Positions 24,601 through 35,924 of a stretch of 64,000 bases of DNA are shown here, piece by piece. This DNA comes from Tigriopus japonicus (lineage: Eukaryota > Arthropoda > Copepoda > Harpacticoida > Harpacticidae): contig CM021317.1 of the NCBI GenBank assembly GCA_010645155.1, positions 10,415,628-10,479,627 on the forward strand, written 5' to 3'. The stretch's first letter is position 1. Every line of letters begins with the position of its first letter. A program made the position numbers and the translations under genes. The notes beneath the pieces were generated by a model that did not search any database, was not told the DNA's origin, and worked only from the letters and a program-made list of their open reading frames with translations.

Positions 24601-27600
24601 TGCCCACAATGAAATTTCACGACCGGCCTGCTCTAGTATCTCCACTCTATAGACCTCTATGGTTTCATGTTGGCAGTTAGTGCCATTTTTGACTCGGGGT
24701 TTATGAAAGTTTCGAAGAGCCTGGTTGTGGTCAGCTTTTCTGACCCAAAAACCTAAACAAGGATCAACAAATCAAAGTTTCTTTCAACATCCGGGGGGTT
24801 GATAAAAACTAGCTCTTTTTTTTTGGAAAATTACAACTCTTTCCAAACTTTCCTTCTCCTCTTTCTATCCCCTTTTTATTATAAATTGTCGACGACTAGC
24901 GAGTATAGGCAAAGCTAACGACATTCCTTTGTATAATAACCATATTACGAGAGAAATAAAACCATGATTACACACCAGCAATGTACTGCTATCTCAGGGT
25001 TGGGTCAAATTTTGGATAGCCAAATGTAGATGTTTAAAAAAAACCTACATACAAGGACTCTCATGAAAAACCAATTTTCATTATTTGGTGTTATATCTCG
25101 TAACGCCATTGCAGAATCTTCTCTCAAAATTGAAGATTCTGAAAAATGACACCCAAATAGGATTCAGTTTGAAATATTTTTGGATGTGATTTGAATACCT
25201 TTATAACATTTTCCATGTTGTTTACTTTAATGGTTCTTCCATATTTGGCCTTGAGTTCTTAGATATTTTCAGCTGCTCTACAGCACACACCCCTATTGCA
25301 CTGTTTAGTTATTAGCGCCACCAACGTACCAGTTCGCCCAGTTCCAATAGACTTCAAACTAACTCCATGTCCAAGATCTGGATTTCCGTTCCTCAACACA
25401 TGAGGCAAAGTGTATCCACCCGCATCTTGCAATGAAACAGCTGTAGAATGTCGTGCTGCCGGAAGCGAAGTGTTCCAATATTGGGCAGGCCTTGAGGGTC
25501 GAAACACAGGTTGAATCATGGCCAAATTGGCGTCAGATCTCGACATGGGTGAGTTCTTCCTGAAATTTGAAAAAATGATGTTTCCAAAATTAAAAAAAAA
25601 GGATCCAAAACAATAAAAAAGTGGAAAATGACGCGAAAATGATTTCATAAACAAAACGACAACTTTGCTCAGAAAAGAAAAAGCAACAAACTTTCAAACA
25701 ATGATAATAATTTGGAAGGCCAAAAGTATTTATTTTTGAAGGCCGTATATTGATGTATTTGTATAAACATGACATGAAAATGTTTAGGAAAGTACATTTA
25801 AATCACACCCAAGTATAAAAAAATTGATGGAAACTGAAAACATTTTTAGGGAAATATTTTAATATTTTTTTCAAAATTTTCGCGAAAGGTCCAGTATCTT
25901 AAATGACAATTTTGTAAGGACATTTAAATAGGTTAAAAATAGAATGGTAAAAAAACATTGAAATTTTTTTCAAAAAAAAGAGTTCCTTAAGTTTTTAAAA
26001 CATCAAACTTATTTGCAAGGCAAAGCCAACCAAAAAGGAATTTTCACGAGCAATTATCATAATTTGGTGTCATTCTAAGTTTTAAAGGTTGCAAAAAGTT
26101 ACATGGTGATGTTCTCGTTTTTTCATAAGTTTGGGAGAACTTTTTTAAAAATTTGTTAAAATTTTAGCAAAAGTCAGATTTCAAATAAACGAAAGAAGAC
26201 AAACATTCAACATTTTTCTTTAAATTGAGCATAATTACCAACATGTCTATTTATATTCTTTGAACATTTTAGTTTTCTTAAGTCTGGTACTAAACGTCGA
26301 GTTTGAAATGAAATTCAATTACATATAACACTCTATTTAATCGACTTGTGCACATTGCTGCTTCAATTCAAACTAGCTGAAATCAAACGGTTTTTGTTGT
26401 TGTTTTGCTCTTTGGATTTTTTGGTGTTTTCTCCTTTTTACTTTAATAACTCCTCTGATATGTGTTCAAATGACTTAACAACCCAACAAAGCAACATTAG
26501 TGACTGTTTGGAGGCAATTATGATAAATATGAAGTAAAAAAAAACAAATTCTTGAAGGCATGGAAAAGTATAACAAACGCGAAAAGTCATTTCGGGAAAA
26601 AACTATTAAATTATGTTTTTCTTTATTTTGTTGATGCTTTTAATTTGATTTTTCTTGACGTATAAACGAGAAAAGCCCGAAATTACAGCGAGTTTTTTTT
26701 CTGCAATGCAATCCTGATTGTAAATGGTATACCAAAACTTGGTATTAAAACCTTTCTTTCAGCCGATATCATGAAATCAACTAATTTATTGAAACTTTCC
26801 ATTAACTTGGTTCGAATCAACGGAATGTCAAAATTGTAAAAATACTTCAACATTATTTTGGTCAAAACATATGAAAATTCTATATTTTTACACCAAGAAA
26901 TCCTCATTAATAGCCTCAAATTTTCAATACTCGGGCTTATTACCTTAATCTTGGGTCTTGAATTTGATAAACATTCACTTTGGCGTGGTTGGAGTCTTTT
27001 CTTGGAACAGGAGCTTCATTTCCAGCGTGGAACTGCCACCCCAAGCGTTCTAAAAATCCAGTTAAAATTAAAAAAAACTGCTGATAAAACGGTACTTTGG
27101 ATTTTTTTTTCTTACCCGTGGAAGATTCATGCTCATTTTTCATTCTGCAGTACTGACTGTTGTTTTCATGGAACTGATCAGGTTTCTTGGTCCATTGAGA
27201 ACAACACCAAGTCTTCAATAGGATTCCACAAGAGCATCCCATCATAAACAAACCCAATAGACTCCCACCAATCAAGGCTATCATCAAGGGCGACCTTTGG
27301 ATATCATTCCAAATCTCAGACAGGTTTCTCATCAATTTCTGAGCATCTCCATTGTCAGGAACGGTCCCATTGATTGAATCAAGGTCCATCTCATCCCAAC
27401 TTGGATCTATCTTATCAGTGATCTCTGTTCCATTTCCACCCTGACCTTCAGTTTGATTGGATTGGATCAATGCAGCCACTATTGGAGGCTTCTTTAGCGT
27501 CTCATTAGCCTCCAAAGTCGAATGATCTCCAGCCACGATTCGAGCATAATCTTGTATTGGAACGTTAATTACGGGTTGCCTTCCAATGGGACGCTTAAAA

Positions 27601-27758
27601 ACGAGTCGCTTTCCAGGAGTTGTAAATGTGGAGAAATTGGTATTGACAGCCTCTTTTAATGCCGTTATAGTGGAACTGGACACTGGTTGTCCAAAAGCGC
27701 ACGGATTCAAGAGCAAAATCACCAAGAGAGCAATCATTGTTTCACCAAGTTGAAGCAT
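21648..27758 (-). CDS. Unrecognised type I single-pass membrane protein, 414 residues, four exons
   Basis: Exons are 27758-27116, 27049-26944, 25559-25330 and 21913-21648. Phases 1, 2 and 1 agree at all three joins (donors GTAAGA, GTAATA, GTACGT; acceptors ending TTTTTAG, AATTTCAG, CATTTCAG). A signal peptide (residues 1-23, cleavage near CAFGQ) precedes an ectodomain of about 130 residues with several NxS/T sites and almost no cysteines. A membrane helix spans about 157-181 (LMIALIGGSLLGLFMMGCSC) and leads into a cysteine-rich juxtamembrane turn. The cytoplasmic tail of about 230 residues is disordered, with a proline run (FPPPPPPEGD), an acidic stretch (NENEDEVDEN) and the C-terminus STYDWDNVEHI. 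The conserved-looking tail suggests a cytoplasmic partner, for example SH3, EVH1 or PDZ domains. I do not recognise the family; an adhesion or adaptor-type receptor is possible. Confidence 0.75.
21914..25329 (-). other. Large third intron of the membrane-protein gene
   Basis: About 3.4 kb without recognised exons. It contains an A-run of about 24 bases near 23287 and the ATTACA-rich repeat block at 23596-24020. Confidence 0.55.
23596..24020. repeat. ATTACA-rich degenerate repeat block
   Basis: The phrase GACCTGTGTxAAxTAC, followed by TCTAAAATGTAAT, occurs at 23596 and again at 23731, a period of 135 bases. Between and after them many variants of AATTACAATTACAA occur. A related short stretch (GTGTAATTGATTACAATTGC) is seen near 58278. 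It looks like an amplified, decayed repeat; it does not resemble a coding sequence. Confidence 0.6.
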
Positions 27759-28670
27759 TTTTCAAATGGTAAAAAAGGTCGAGAGTTGGGAGCTAGAAAA
27801 TTTGACACTCTCGTCGTCATTTAACGAGTCACTCGCCACAATTTGCCAAAGAGGTGTGCGGGTGTGTTGAGTTCTTCCAGTCTTGATAAGAAGACTCACT
27901 GACTCACTGACTGAGTGAGGAGTGGAAGTATCTTTCTTATTTTAAAACTCCTTGGCCTCGTTTTTTTGCAAGCATTACAAAGATTGGTGGGCCAGTGGAG
28001 ACAGTTGTCGATCGCTAATTCAGGATCATCAACGATTCACATTTCTTTAGGTCTGGCAATTTCTTGGCTGATAATCATATCGCTTGATTTGCTTTTGAGT
28101 TTGTTTTTATTGGTTAATGAGACTTGTCAGACGCACCGGGAGATTATTCTGGACGTCTTGAACTGAGGAATTTTAAGCGCTGGAGGTAGAGGTGTTTGAA
28201 AATTGAATTCCAATATGATGATTAGGGATAGGCAAAAAGCGCAAAAAAAAACAAAAGCTTTTGGTGAACACAGGTCGCACAAATCCATCCCAAAAATGCT
28301 TAACGAAGTGTAGAAAAGGGTCAAAATCGAATATAAACTGAAGAAATCGCGAAAAAATGTATCGACTTGGAAGCTATGGATTATTTTCTATCTTCTGATT
28401 GATGTTTTTCAATCTTAAGGGGCAAAATTTACAATTTGTTGTTGATAATCAACTTCTGCTTTAACTGAGCAGTCTTGAAAATTCACAAGAGATTTTTGTC
28501 TCACTTTTGTATTGTATTGTTTAAACCACTCATACATCAGAAATGATGATAAAAGAGTATTGGTATGGAAGTTTTGTTGTTAAAAGTAAGGTTTTAAGGC
28601 TGAATTTAGCTTAAGAAATAGGTAAGCCAATTGGGAAGAGGGAAGGCGTAATTATATGAGAGAAATAATA

Positions 28671-28924
28671 GGTCGGCTGTTGAGGTAGTTTTGAAGCATA
28701 GTAGAAGCAAATCTAGAAGCATAGAAGAAACATAAAAGAAGCACACGTGACGGAGTAGAAATAGCCATGCTCGATCAAGTTTTACTACATAAGCTGCGTT
28801 TGTCAAATGCAGCTTTTGTAGTAAAACTTGATCGGGCATGGTTATTTCTACTCCATCTCATATGCTTCTTTTATACCTCTAGATATGCTTCTACTTTACT
28901 TTAAAACTACCTCAACAACTGACC
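28671..28924. mobile_element. Foldback MITE with about 125-base inverted arms
   Basis: The left arm from 28671 (GGTCGGCTGTTGAGGTAGTT) is the imperfect reverse complement of the right arm ending at 28924 (CCTCAACAACTGACC). The arms meet within a few bases near 28803, so nearly the whole element is a hairpin. The flanking bases are TA on both sides, which fits a Tc1/mariner-type target duplication. No coding capacity is seen. Confidence 0.8.
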
Positions 28925-29663
28925 TATAACGTTGATTTGGGAACTCGTTTACAACTGGATAAAAATACCTGACATAAAAACAGCTCTCCATTTTAGGAAT
29001 AACGTTGCAGATGACGGATGACATTCTTGAAATTGTATTTCCAAAACTTGAGATGGTCGATTTTCAGTCAGATTTTCAACAACTTTGTTTTAGATCCAAA
29101 GAGGGCCAAAACTTTTGTGATTAGTGTTAGATAAAATTTGATTTTAAACTTGGATTTTTTTCACAAAAACTGAAATTTGTTCTAAATTAAATAACATTCT
29201 CAACAATTTGTAGGTTTTAAGCCAACTGCGCGAAAAAAGCGGAAATAAATGTCAAAAATGCAAACAGGCAAAAGATGAGTTTCTGTTCATCTGTTATACT
29301 GTTACAAACAATGTTTTTTTGCTTTTTGCTCGTCCTCAGACATAACGGTCTGTCTGATACAAAAAAAACAAATTGACAGACAAAGTTAATATCTTCAACA
29401 CCAACTTCAATCTCCCCAAAAATGTTTCAAAGATACTAGGCTAATTAGTTTGAAAGGTAAATTCTATCAAGCCTTTCAGATAATTTTACAGACGTAATAT
29501 TTGAACTTGGTTAAGGCAAGATATTGTAGCTAATTCATAGATCCCCTCATCATTTTGAAGCCTATTTTGTGTCTAATGGGTAATATACTGCTTAGAATTT
29601 GATTTTTTGTAAAAGAACACATTCCAAGGGATGTTGTTGGGTGATTAGCTAAATTACTGGTTC

Positions 29664-29697
29664 ACCCTGTAAGAAGCCTTTACAGGGTGGTTCCAAA
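29664..29697. repeat. Short inverted sequence resembling a mariner-type end
   Basis: TTCACCCTGTAAG and TTTACAGGGTGGTTCC face each other over a few bases. TACAGGGTGG is typical of the outer end of some Tc1/mariner elements, but no second end or transposase is visible. Confidence 0.3.
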
Positions 29698-30282
29698 AAT
29701 TCTTGGGCTTTTGCTTGGGAGATGGCACAAAACAAAAAGCAATTTCAAAGTTGGTGACGTTAGCAAGAAAACCGACATTAATCATTCAGAACAAATAGAT
29801 GCTCATCGAACCTTGATCCTTGCTGAATCAACTCACGTCTCAGATTGTCAAAAACAAAATCTCTTCAGGTTAAGTCATAAAATCGTTTCTCTTCCTGTCA
29901 CTCGAAACAAGATGCAGTTGAAACAGATTAATTGCTAATGAGCCTTTTTATTTCAACATCAACAATTCGCCAGACTAGATCACAAATGCGCAGAAAAAAA
30001 CAGCTTTCAGTTTATTCAATTCATTTGTCTAACAAAAATAGATTAAACATCTAATCCGTTGCTCTGGGGAAGCCTTACTAGTCAAAGCATATTCCGAGAG
30101 TGCGCCTATTTTTGCAGACTTCAGACAAAGGGTGCTTCCAAGATCATCCAAATGTATTTTCACATTATTTTTGTAATGGCCCATTTGTAATGATTAGTGG
30201 ATAAAAAGTAATGTTTCCCTAAAAATTCAAATTCTTAACTATTTTCCAATTTTTGAGCATTTTAACTACGCGTTTTTGAGCG

Positions 30283-30356
30283 NNNNNNNNNNNNNNNNNN
30301 NNNNNNNNNNNNNNNNNNNNNNNNNNNNNNNNNNNNNNNNNNNNNNNNNNNNNNNN
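30283..30356. other. Assembly gap (Ns)
   Basis: A run of 74 unresolved bases. Nothing can be said about its content. Confidence 1.
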
Positions 30357-30571
30357 GACTTGTCCAAAATTTGCCTCAAATATTTGTAAGGCACAAAAAC
30401 CCCTAATTTTTCCCGATGGCAATTATTTCAAGCTGTTTTTTTTACTATTTTGACATTTTTCACCGATTCTACCAACTTGTTTTTGTCGAAAAAGGCTAAC
30501 TAAAAGTTAGCTCTTGACTATGATCATGTTGAAGGAAATTAGCATAGCGAGTAATTTTACTTCAATTCTTA

Positions 30572-30577
30572 TTTATT
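30572..30577 (-). terminator. Poly(A) signal AATAAA for the metalloprotease gene
   Basis: AATAAA on the minus strand, about 110 bases after the stop codon of the CUB metalloprotease gene. Confidence 0.5.
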
Positions 30578-30685
30578 CGCCTAATTGTTGTCTTGAACAT
30601 GAATTAATAGGGATGTTAATTGTCCTGTGGAAAACATATCATACGATACGTTTTAGATAATCCAGATCCTTCAGTCCAACCTTCC

Positions 30686-33600
30686 TTAAAGTGCTGAAAT
30701 AGAAAGCGGAACATTAAAAACGTTTGGGTGTAGTTTTGGGAACAGGAGAACATTTCTTTTACTCTGAGCTCAACAAATGATTTACTGACCTTGCAAAAGA
30801 ACTCGGAAGCCCGAATAAACAATAGACTCGTCTGAAATAAATCTCAGGCGAATGACATTGCCTCTAGAGGTGTAGGTATTGGATGGGCCCGATCCACAGA
30901 ACCCCAAATTACCAACAGTCGTTCCAAAGATGATCAGGACATCATACTGACAACTTGGATGCGATTCAATATCCCTGCTCTGGATTTGAATTTGCAATCT
31001 GCCACCCTCGGAGGTCTGCAAGTTCCAATGATTAAAAATATTTAGGCCATAATAAAAGATCTCTTGATTTTTGAGTATATATAGATTTCTCCCGACAGCT
31101 CAATTCGTTCCCACTGGATATGAACCTACGCCGCCTGGGAAAGCACTAACATTAGGCCGCATGTTAACGCATTTAATTCAAAAGCGAGAGTATACCAAAA
31201 TCAAGTCAAATTAGCATTTGTCGAGTATATACTCTCCCTAGCTGCTGCGTTTCAAACACAGGAGTTTTCACGAGTATATACTCAAGGCCGGTTAATCTGA
31301 CTTGATTTTGGTGTGCTCTCGCTTTTGAATTAGATGCGTTAACATGCGGCCTATTAGTCCGCATGACCAGTCTGGCTTTGATAAATAATAGCATATGAGG
31401 TTTTCGCTAATTGAGTCATATTATAAATAGCTTGCCTTTAGACCAAAAATTGTGATGTTCGCCCATTTTAGACGCAAAAGAAATATTTAGTATATATATA
31501 CTCAGGGCCCGTTAATCTGACTTGATTTTGATTTACTCTAAGACAAGTATTATCTGCTTTAACATGTGGCATAATATCGGTGCAAAACTTGAGGCAAACC
31601 TTTTATGTTCTTGAAATAAAGCAGCATTTCAAAGACAAAACTTACAACATGATCATTGGATGTTCCTCGTTCTTTTTTGCATTTGATTTCCTATTCCGAA
31701 ATCCTCAAGTGCGTTTGTTTCAATTGTACGATACGATGTACGAATTGTACAATACGACTATCAATTGGACAAAAGGAGTTCCAAAATGTAGATTTTTTTT
31801 GAAATGATGCTTAAAGACTCATGCAAGTCATGTGTCAAAGAGTTGTTGCAAAATATTTTCACTGGGATGTCGCTTCTTAACAACCTTAATTTAAAGGGCC
31901 TTATTGACCAAAAACTCATTTTTTTGTACTCACGTAAAGAAGCCAATCACAACGCATGTTATTTTCATAATTTCCAAAACGCGGATATTGGACCACCACG
32001 CTTGAGCCTCTTGGAATGAAACGTCGAAGTTCAGATGAGCAAGTGGAAATCACTGTAGCTGTAGAAGGTGTTGTAGTAGTTGTGGTGGTTCCAGTTGTGG
32101 AACCTAAAAATCAAAATTTACCCAAGGAAGAGTAGCATAAACTTATGATTTCCGGTGATAGATGTGGATCTTACCACAAGATTCTGTGTCCGATCCAATG
32201 CTGGCAAAAGTTCTAGCTTGCTCACGGATCTGCCGCGCGCAATTGTTTTGGGCATTCCCAATCGGCTGATTTTGGAACTGTAGATTTGGGTTAGAGAACA
32301 GGTTAAGCTCATTTGGAAAGTCGCCATTGCCATACCTGTCCAATAAATGATGTTAAGGCTAAAACTCTTTTTACAAAGGGATGTCGAACTTTTACTCACG
32401 CCATGATGGTGTGATATCTGGTGTTAGGGATTCGGTAACCAAACGCATAAAGGTTCTGGTTATTATTGCCCGCAGTGGCTCGGTCATGGCTACAACCCAT
32501 ATTATGACCCACTTCATGGATAAATGTGACGGTACCAAGAGCACATGATCTTTTAGTCACGCCAAATGGTACCTGCACGCTCCCAAGGTAGCCAATTCCG
32601 CAATTCCCTCTTGTTGTCTCACGCACAAGAAGATGAGCGAAATCGGCAGTGCCCCGCAGATTTGCAGGAGTTCCTAAAAAACAATCATTTTGTCCATTTT
32701 TGAATGTCATCATAGAACCGAAATGCGGAGCTGGTTTTCAAGTTCTTTCCGATATCGATATCGCTCATCTACATCGTGGATCGGCCACCAATGGACCACG
32801 TCCCACACGTACGAATGAAAAAAAAATTTGGGACCCGAAAGCTATTGGGAAAGTCCAAAAAGTGGGCCGCAAAACAAGTAATAGTTGCTCTTGGCGTTAA
32901 TTTGTGGGCCTGTTTAGCCATCAGCCCTTGTTTGGCAATCCCTTGATTGGGCCACTTAACAGTGAAAGGATCTTAGCCTCAAAGGTACCCCTGATCTGTT
33001 ACTTATGTTGCCTGACCAAAACACGATTCTTTTTTAAGGCAATCTTTTGTGAATGTCACCCAATGCAGCCTTTTACCTTTGATGTCTCTGAATTGTGCGA
33101 TGATTTGCCCTGGATCTCGGTTTTCTGTGATGTTGTTGAGTTGTTGAGTACAGAGAAGTCGGAGCCGAAAGTTGGTTTGCGAGTCGCGGAAACCCGCATT
33201 GGCTTGACTGATCATGTTCGAGATAAAAGCTCCCACATTGGGTTCAACTTGAGCAAATTCCCTCGTGTAATAAATTTTGACGGTGGCCACGTAGGTTCCA
33301 TCAGCGTCTTGTTGGAACTGTCCTGGTTCTTGTCGGTCCTCTGAGTCAGAAAATCCCTCTTCAGCTTTTTGGGTCTAAAACACAAACATTCTCTGCTAAA
33401 GGGGCCACATAGGGAGGAAAAGTCAAGGACACTCGTATATATTGTCCTTTACGGAACAGGTGACAGGGAGGTGATTGTGCATAAAACTGGGAGGTCGCCG
33501 TAGTAATACAGTTCCCAAAATTGCACCCCGACATAAAAGTTTGACCTCTTTTCGAACTTCTGAATATGAATTGGACATGGCAGAACAAAAACTGTGTGTC

Positions 33601-35071
33601 ATAATCAGGCCTGAGAATTCGATGCATTTTTTTGCATGTAGGGTCTTTTTTGCAGTGATTTCTATTTTGAGTGTATTGTCATTGTTTTGGATTTTGAGTG
33701 CTTATTTGCATTTTTTTTCATTTTGGCATTCGGGGGCTTTTTTGCAACAAATTTAGCTGGAAAGGTGAATCGACAAAAAACATTTGTTGGGAAATAAAAA
33801 ATGAACAATCTAAGTTTTTGGATGTTGTTGGAAGTCTCTTTTGTGCGGCATTTTCACATTTACAGGCAGGAAAGCAAACAAAGATAAGTTCATGTGCAAC
33901 CCAAGAGACGAAATTTTGTAATTTTTAGCCTCATAAATGTTGACTCAACAACCCAGGTCCCAAAAAACGAAAAAAACATGAAATACCTCTTTCAAACTTG
34001 ATTTTATGTTCCTTTTTTTTGCATTCTGGGTCATTTTTATATTTCATTTTGATGAGGTATGTTTTATTTGCATTGAATTCCCACGCCTAGTCACAAGGCT
34101 AAGAGTTTGAAAAAAAATATTCTTCACTGGTTGCGCTTAGAGGGCTAGCAGAAAAATGACACATTGAATATATTCGTGAGTCACCAAGCCAGCACTGTGT
34201 GTGCCATGGGATTTGACGTTGAACACTCCAAGTTACGTGATTCACAACCCAAACTTGCGTTTTTAAGGAGTCAGTGGCAAAATTTCTCATTCAACTGCTT
34301 TGGTCGAACAAAAGCAATGTTTGATGAATCAAGTCACTTGACACCCTTGCTGCCGGATCAATGAGGTGTGTTCAAAGCAAATCTCCACTGACTGTTCTGG
34401 AGTGACATTTCTCTGTTAGCCCTCTAGTTGCACTTAAAGGACTCTCTACTCACCATTAACTCCAAGTCTCGCATGGACACCTTGGATTCTCCCACATTGA
34501 GCGAGTGGGGCTTCTGTTCGGCCAAAACGTGGCAATCTCCACTATTTTGGTCACAAGGTGCCAAATAGAAAAGTCGATCATCTTCATGAATGACGGCGTT
34601 GACCTCATTGGAGCCCGATGCAAAAAACGTGACGGTCATCGAATTCAAAAAGTCCTCAGATTGATAAAACACCGTGGTAGTTTCCGGCTCTGAACCTAGT
34701 TTCAACCCACATGTTTAGAAAAGGACTCTTAAAGCGGAATGGAACATAAACCAGTACCTGGAGTTGATTCAACAGGACTAACAGTCGCTCCAAGAGGTAG
34801 GATCAAGGGTTGATTGCTTCTTATGGTTGCCAAATCCACATCGGCAAGATCGCAACTGATCCAATCCCCATTTTCGCAATAAGGGATGGGACTGGATGAA
34901 GAATTGGCAGACAGTTGGACAAACGATTTGACTGCCAGGTTCCTGAAAAAGTTCAAAGGGGCCGTTGACAGTGAAGAAAGTCAATTTGAAGTCGAGATAA
35001 ACTCACCTGGAGGAAACTCCGGCAATAAATGTTGTCAATGAGAGGATAATCAGATTTGCTTGTACTCCCAT
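30686..35071 (-). CDS. Secreted M12B (ADAM-like) zinc metalloprotease with C-terminal CUB domain
   Basis: Exons are 35071-35007, 34942-34758, 34695-34454, 33374-33077, 32673-32400, 32335-32175, 32103-31934, 31015-30790 and 30693-30686. All joins keep frame and give 542 residues. A signal peptide (MGVQANLIILSLTTFIAG) is followed by a prodomain-like region (about 22-164), the catalytic domain (about 170-408), a Thr-rich linker (TTGTTTTTTTPST) and one complete CUB domain with its four cysteines (about 425-541). The zinc site HEVGHNMGCSHDR lies at 316-328, and the Met-turn sequence HTIMAYGNG follows at the next exon boundary. No disintegrin, EGF or membrane segment is present, so the protein is predicted to be secreted. 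M12B proteases cleave extracellular proteins; the substrate here is unknown. Intron 3 holds an ML-domain-like ORF, and intron 7 a MITE. Confidence 0.88.
31152..31354. mobile_element. Foldback MITE in intron 7 of the metalloprotease gene
   Basis: The arms TAGGCCGCATGTTAACGCAT and ATGCGTTAACATGCGGCCTA are inverted copies extending about 85 bases inward through AATTCAAAAGCGAGAG and AAAATCAAGTCA. A short centre carries two GAGTATATACTC palindromes. TA is found at both outer edges, again fitting a mariner-type MITE. Confidence 0.8.
31488..31575. mobile_element. Half copy of the neighbouring MITE
   Basis: TATATACTCAGGGCCCGTTAATCTGACTTGATTTTG and a later CTTTAACATGTGGCATAA segment match the right half of the element at 31152-31354 with substitutions. 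The left half is missing. Confidence 0.65.
33361..33627 (-). pseudogene. ML-domain-like (NPC2/MD-2 family) ORF fragment inside an intron
   Basis: The frame contains GCNFGNC followed by SPPCHLFRKGQYIRVSLTF, which resembles the N-terminal half of ML lipid-binding proteins, where a PC-x-L-x-x-G motif precedes a beta strand ending in F. It lies in intron 3 of the metalloprotease gene on the same strand, in a different frame from the next exon and without a usable donor. No second half of an ML domain follows. It may be a gene fragment or a chance resemblance. Confidence 0.35.
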
Positions 35072-35404
35072 TATGTCGAGAACGATTTCTGACTGTGGTA
35101 AGAGAGTGTTTCATCGAGCAATTTATACCAAATCCAGGGTGAATTTTAAAATAAGGTTGTGCGTTGTTTTGTTAGCTGAGGTAAGTCAGTAAGCAAAAGT
35201 TTCAATTTATGTTTAGGAAGTGGTAAAAATATAATGAACCGAAATATAGACTAAAAATGCAAAACCTGACAATGGTTTCAGGTTTACTTGTTAAAATAGG
35301 GGTTTGAGCGTTTTGAAACCTCAAACAGTGTTTAGGATACCCCACTTGAAAAGACTCCGATACACTCTTAAATAGAGAAAACAGTTATCAAAATAATTTA
35401 GTCG

Positions 35405-35720
35405 TCAGAACATCACAGGAATGCGTGAGCTCTCGTATTGGGAGAAACTCTAAAGTTTGGACTGTACTGTATTCAGAGAAGATATGAAAGGTATCTGATA
35501 CTGTCATTTTATGGGCGTTGTTCAAAATCCAGGATTTAGGGTTACTTGGGTGATCAAAGAGGCTTTACTTGTGCCAAAAGTTAGTTCAGACAAAGAGTCC
35601 TCTCGTCATGGAGAGTTTTTAGACAATGAGATCCTCCTTTTGAGGTAAGGTTAGACTACAAGTTATAATTAACTGTATGTTGTGGCAGTCAAGATCTGCC
35701 AACAAATTCATTGGTGTAAT
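35405..35720 (+). mobile_element. Decayed 3' fragment of the LINE family (plus strand)
   Basis: Translations in shifting frames read RELSYWE, LDCTVFREDMKG and QNPGF, then RSANKFIGV. These match the C-terminal part of the reverse-transcriptase ORF at 50193-51461 (RELSYWERLQKLGLYSTQRRYERY, CPNPGFE, RSANSNSLVDQ). Frameshifts and stops make it a dead copy. Confidence 0.75.
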
Positions 35721-35924
35721 AGATAGTTTACAAATGCTAAACAATATTGTTCCTAAAGTTATTTTTTTATTGGAAAGGATCGGATTCTCATTAAAACACG
35801 ATAAAGGCTTGGTCACAAACATCGAGCATTATAAATTATGTGTGACGCTTCTTTTGTTAAAAATAAATCCCAGTTTTGATCCACCTCCACCAACACGTGT
35901 AACTCAACTGATTTAGAGAGCGGG

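Larger units (their letters stand above)
27759..30685. other. Non-coding region between the membrane-protein and metalloprotease genes
   Basis: The first 150 bases upstream of 27758 should hold the promoter of the membrane-protein gene; the TGACTCACTGACTGAGTGA repeats near 27899-27918 are notable there. The rest is AT-rich with a foldback element (28671-28924) and an assembly gap (30283-30356). No gene is recognised. Confidence 0.5.

Noticed and set aside
33361..33627. Treating the ML-like ORF as an exon of the metalloprotease
   Set aside because: It has no proper donor and is out of frame with the next exon, whereas exons ending at 34454 and starting at 33374 already join in phase 0.
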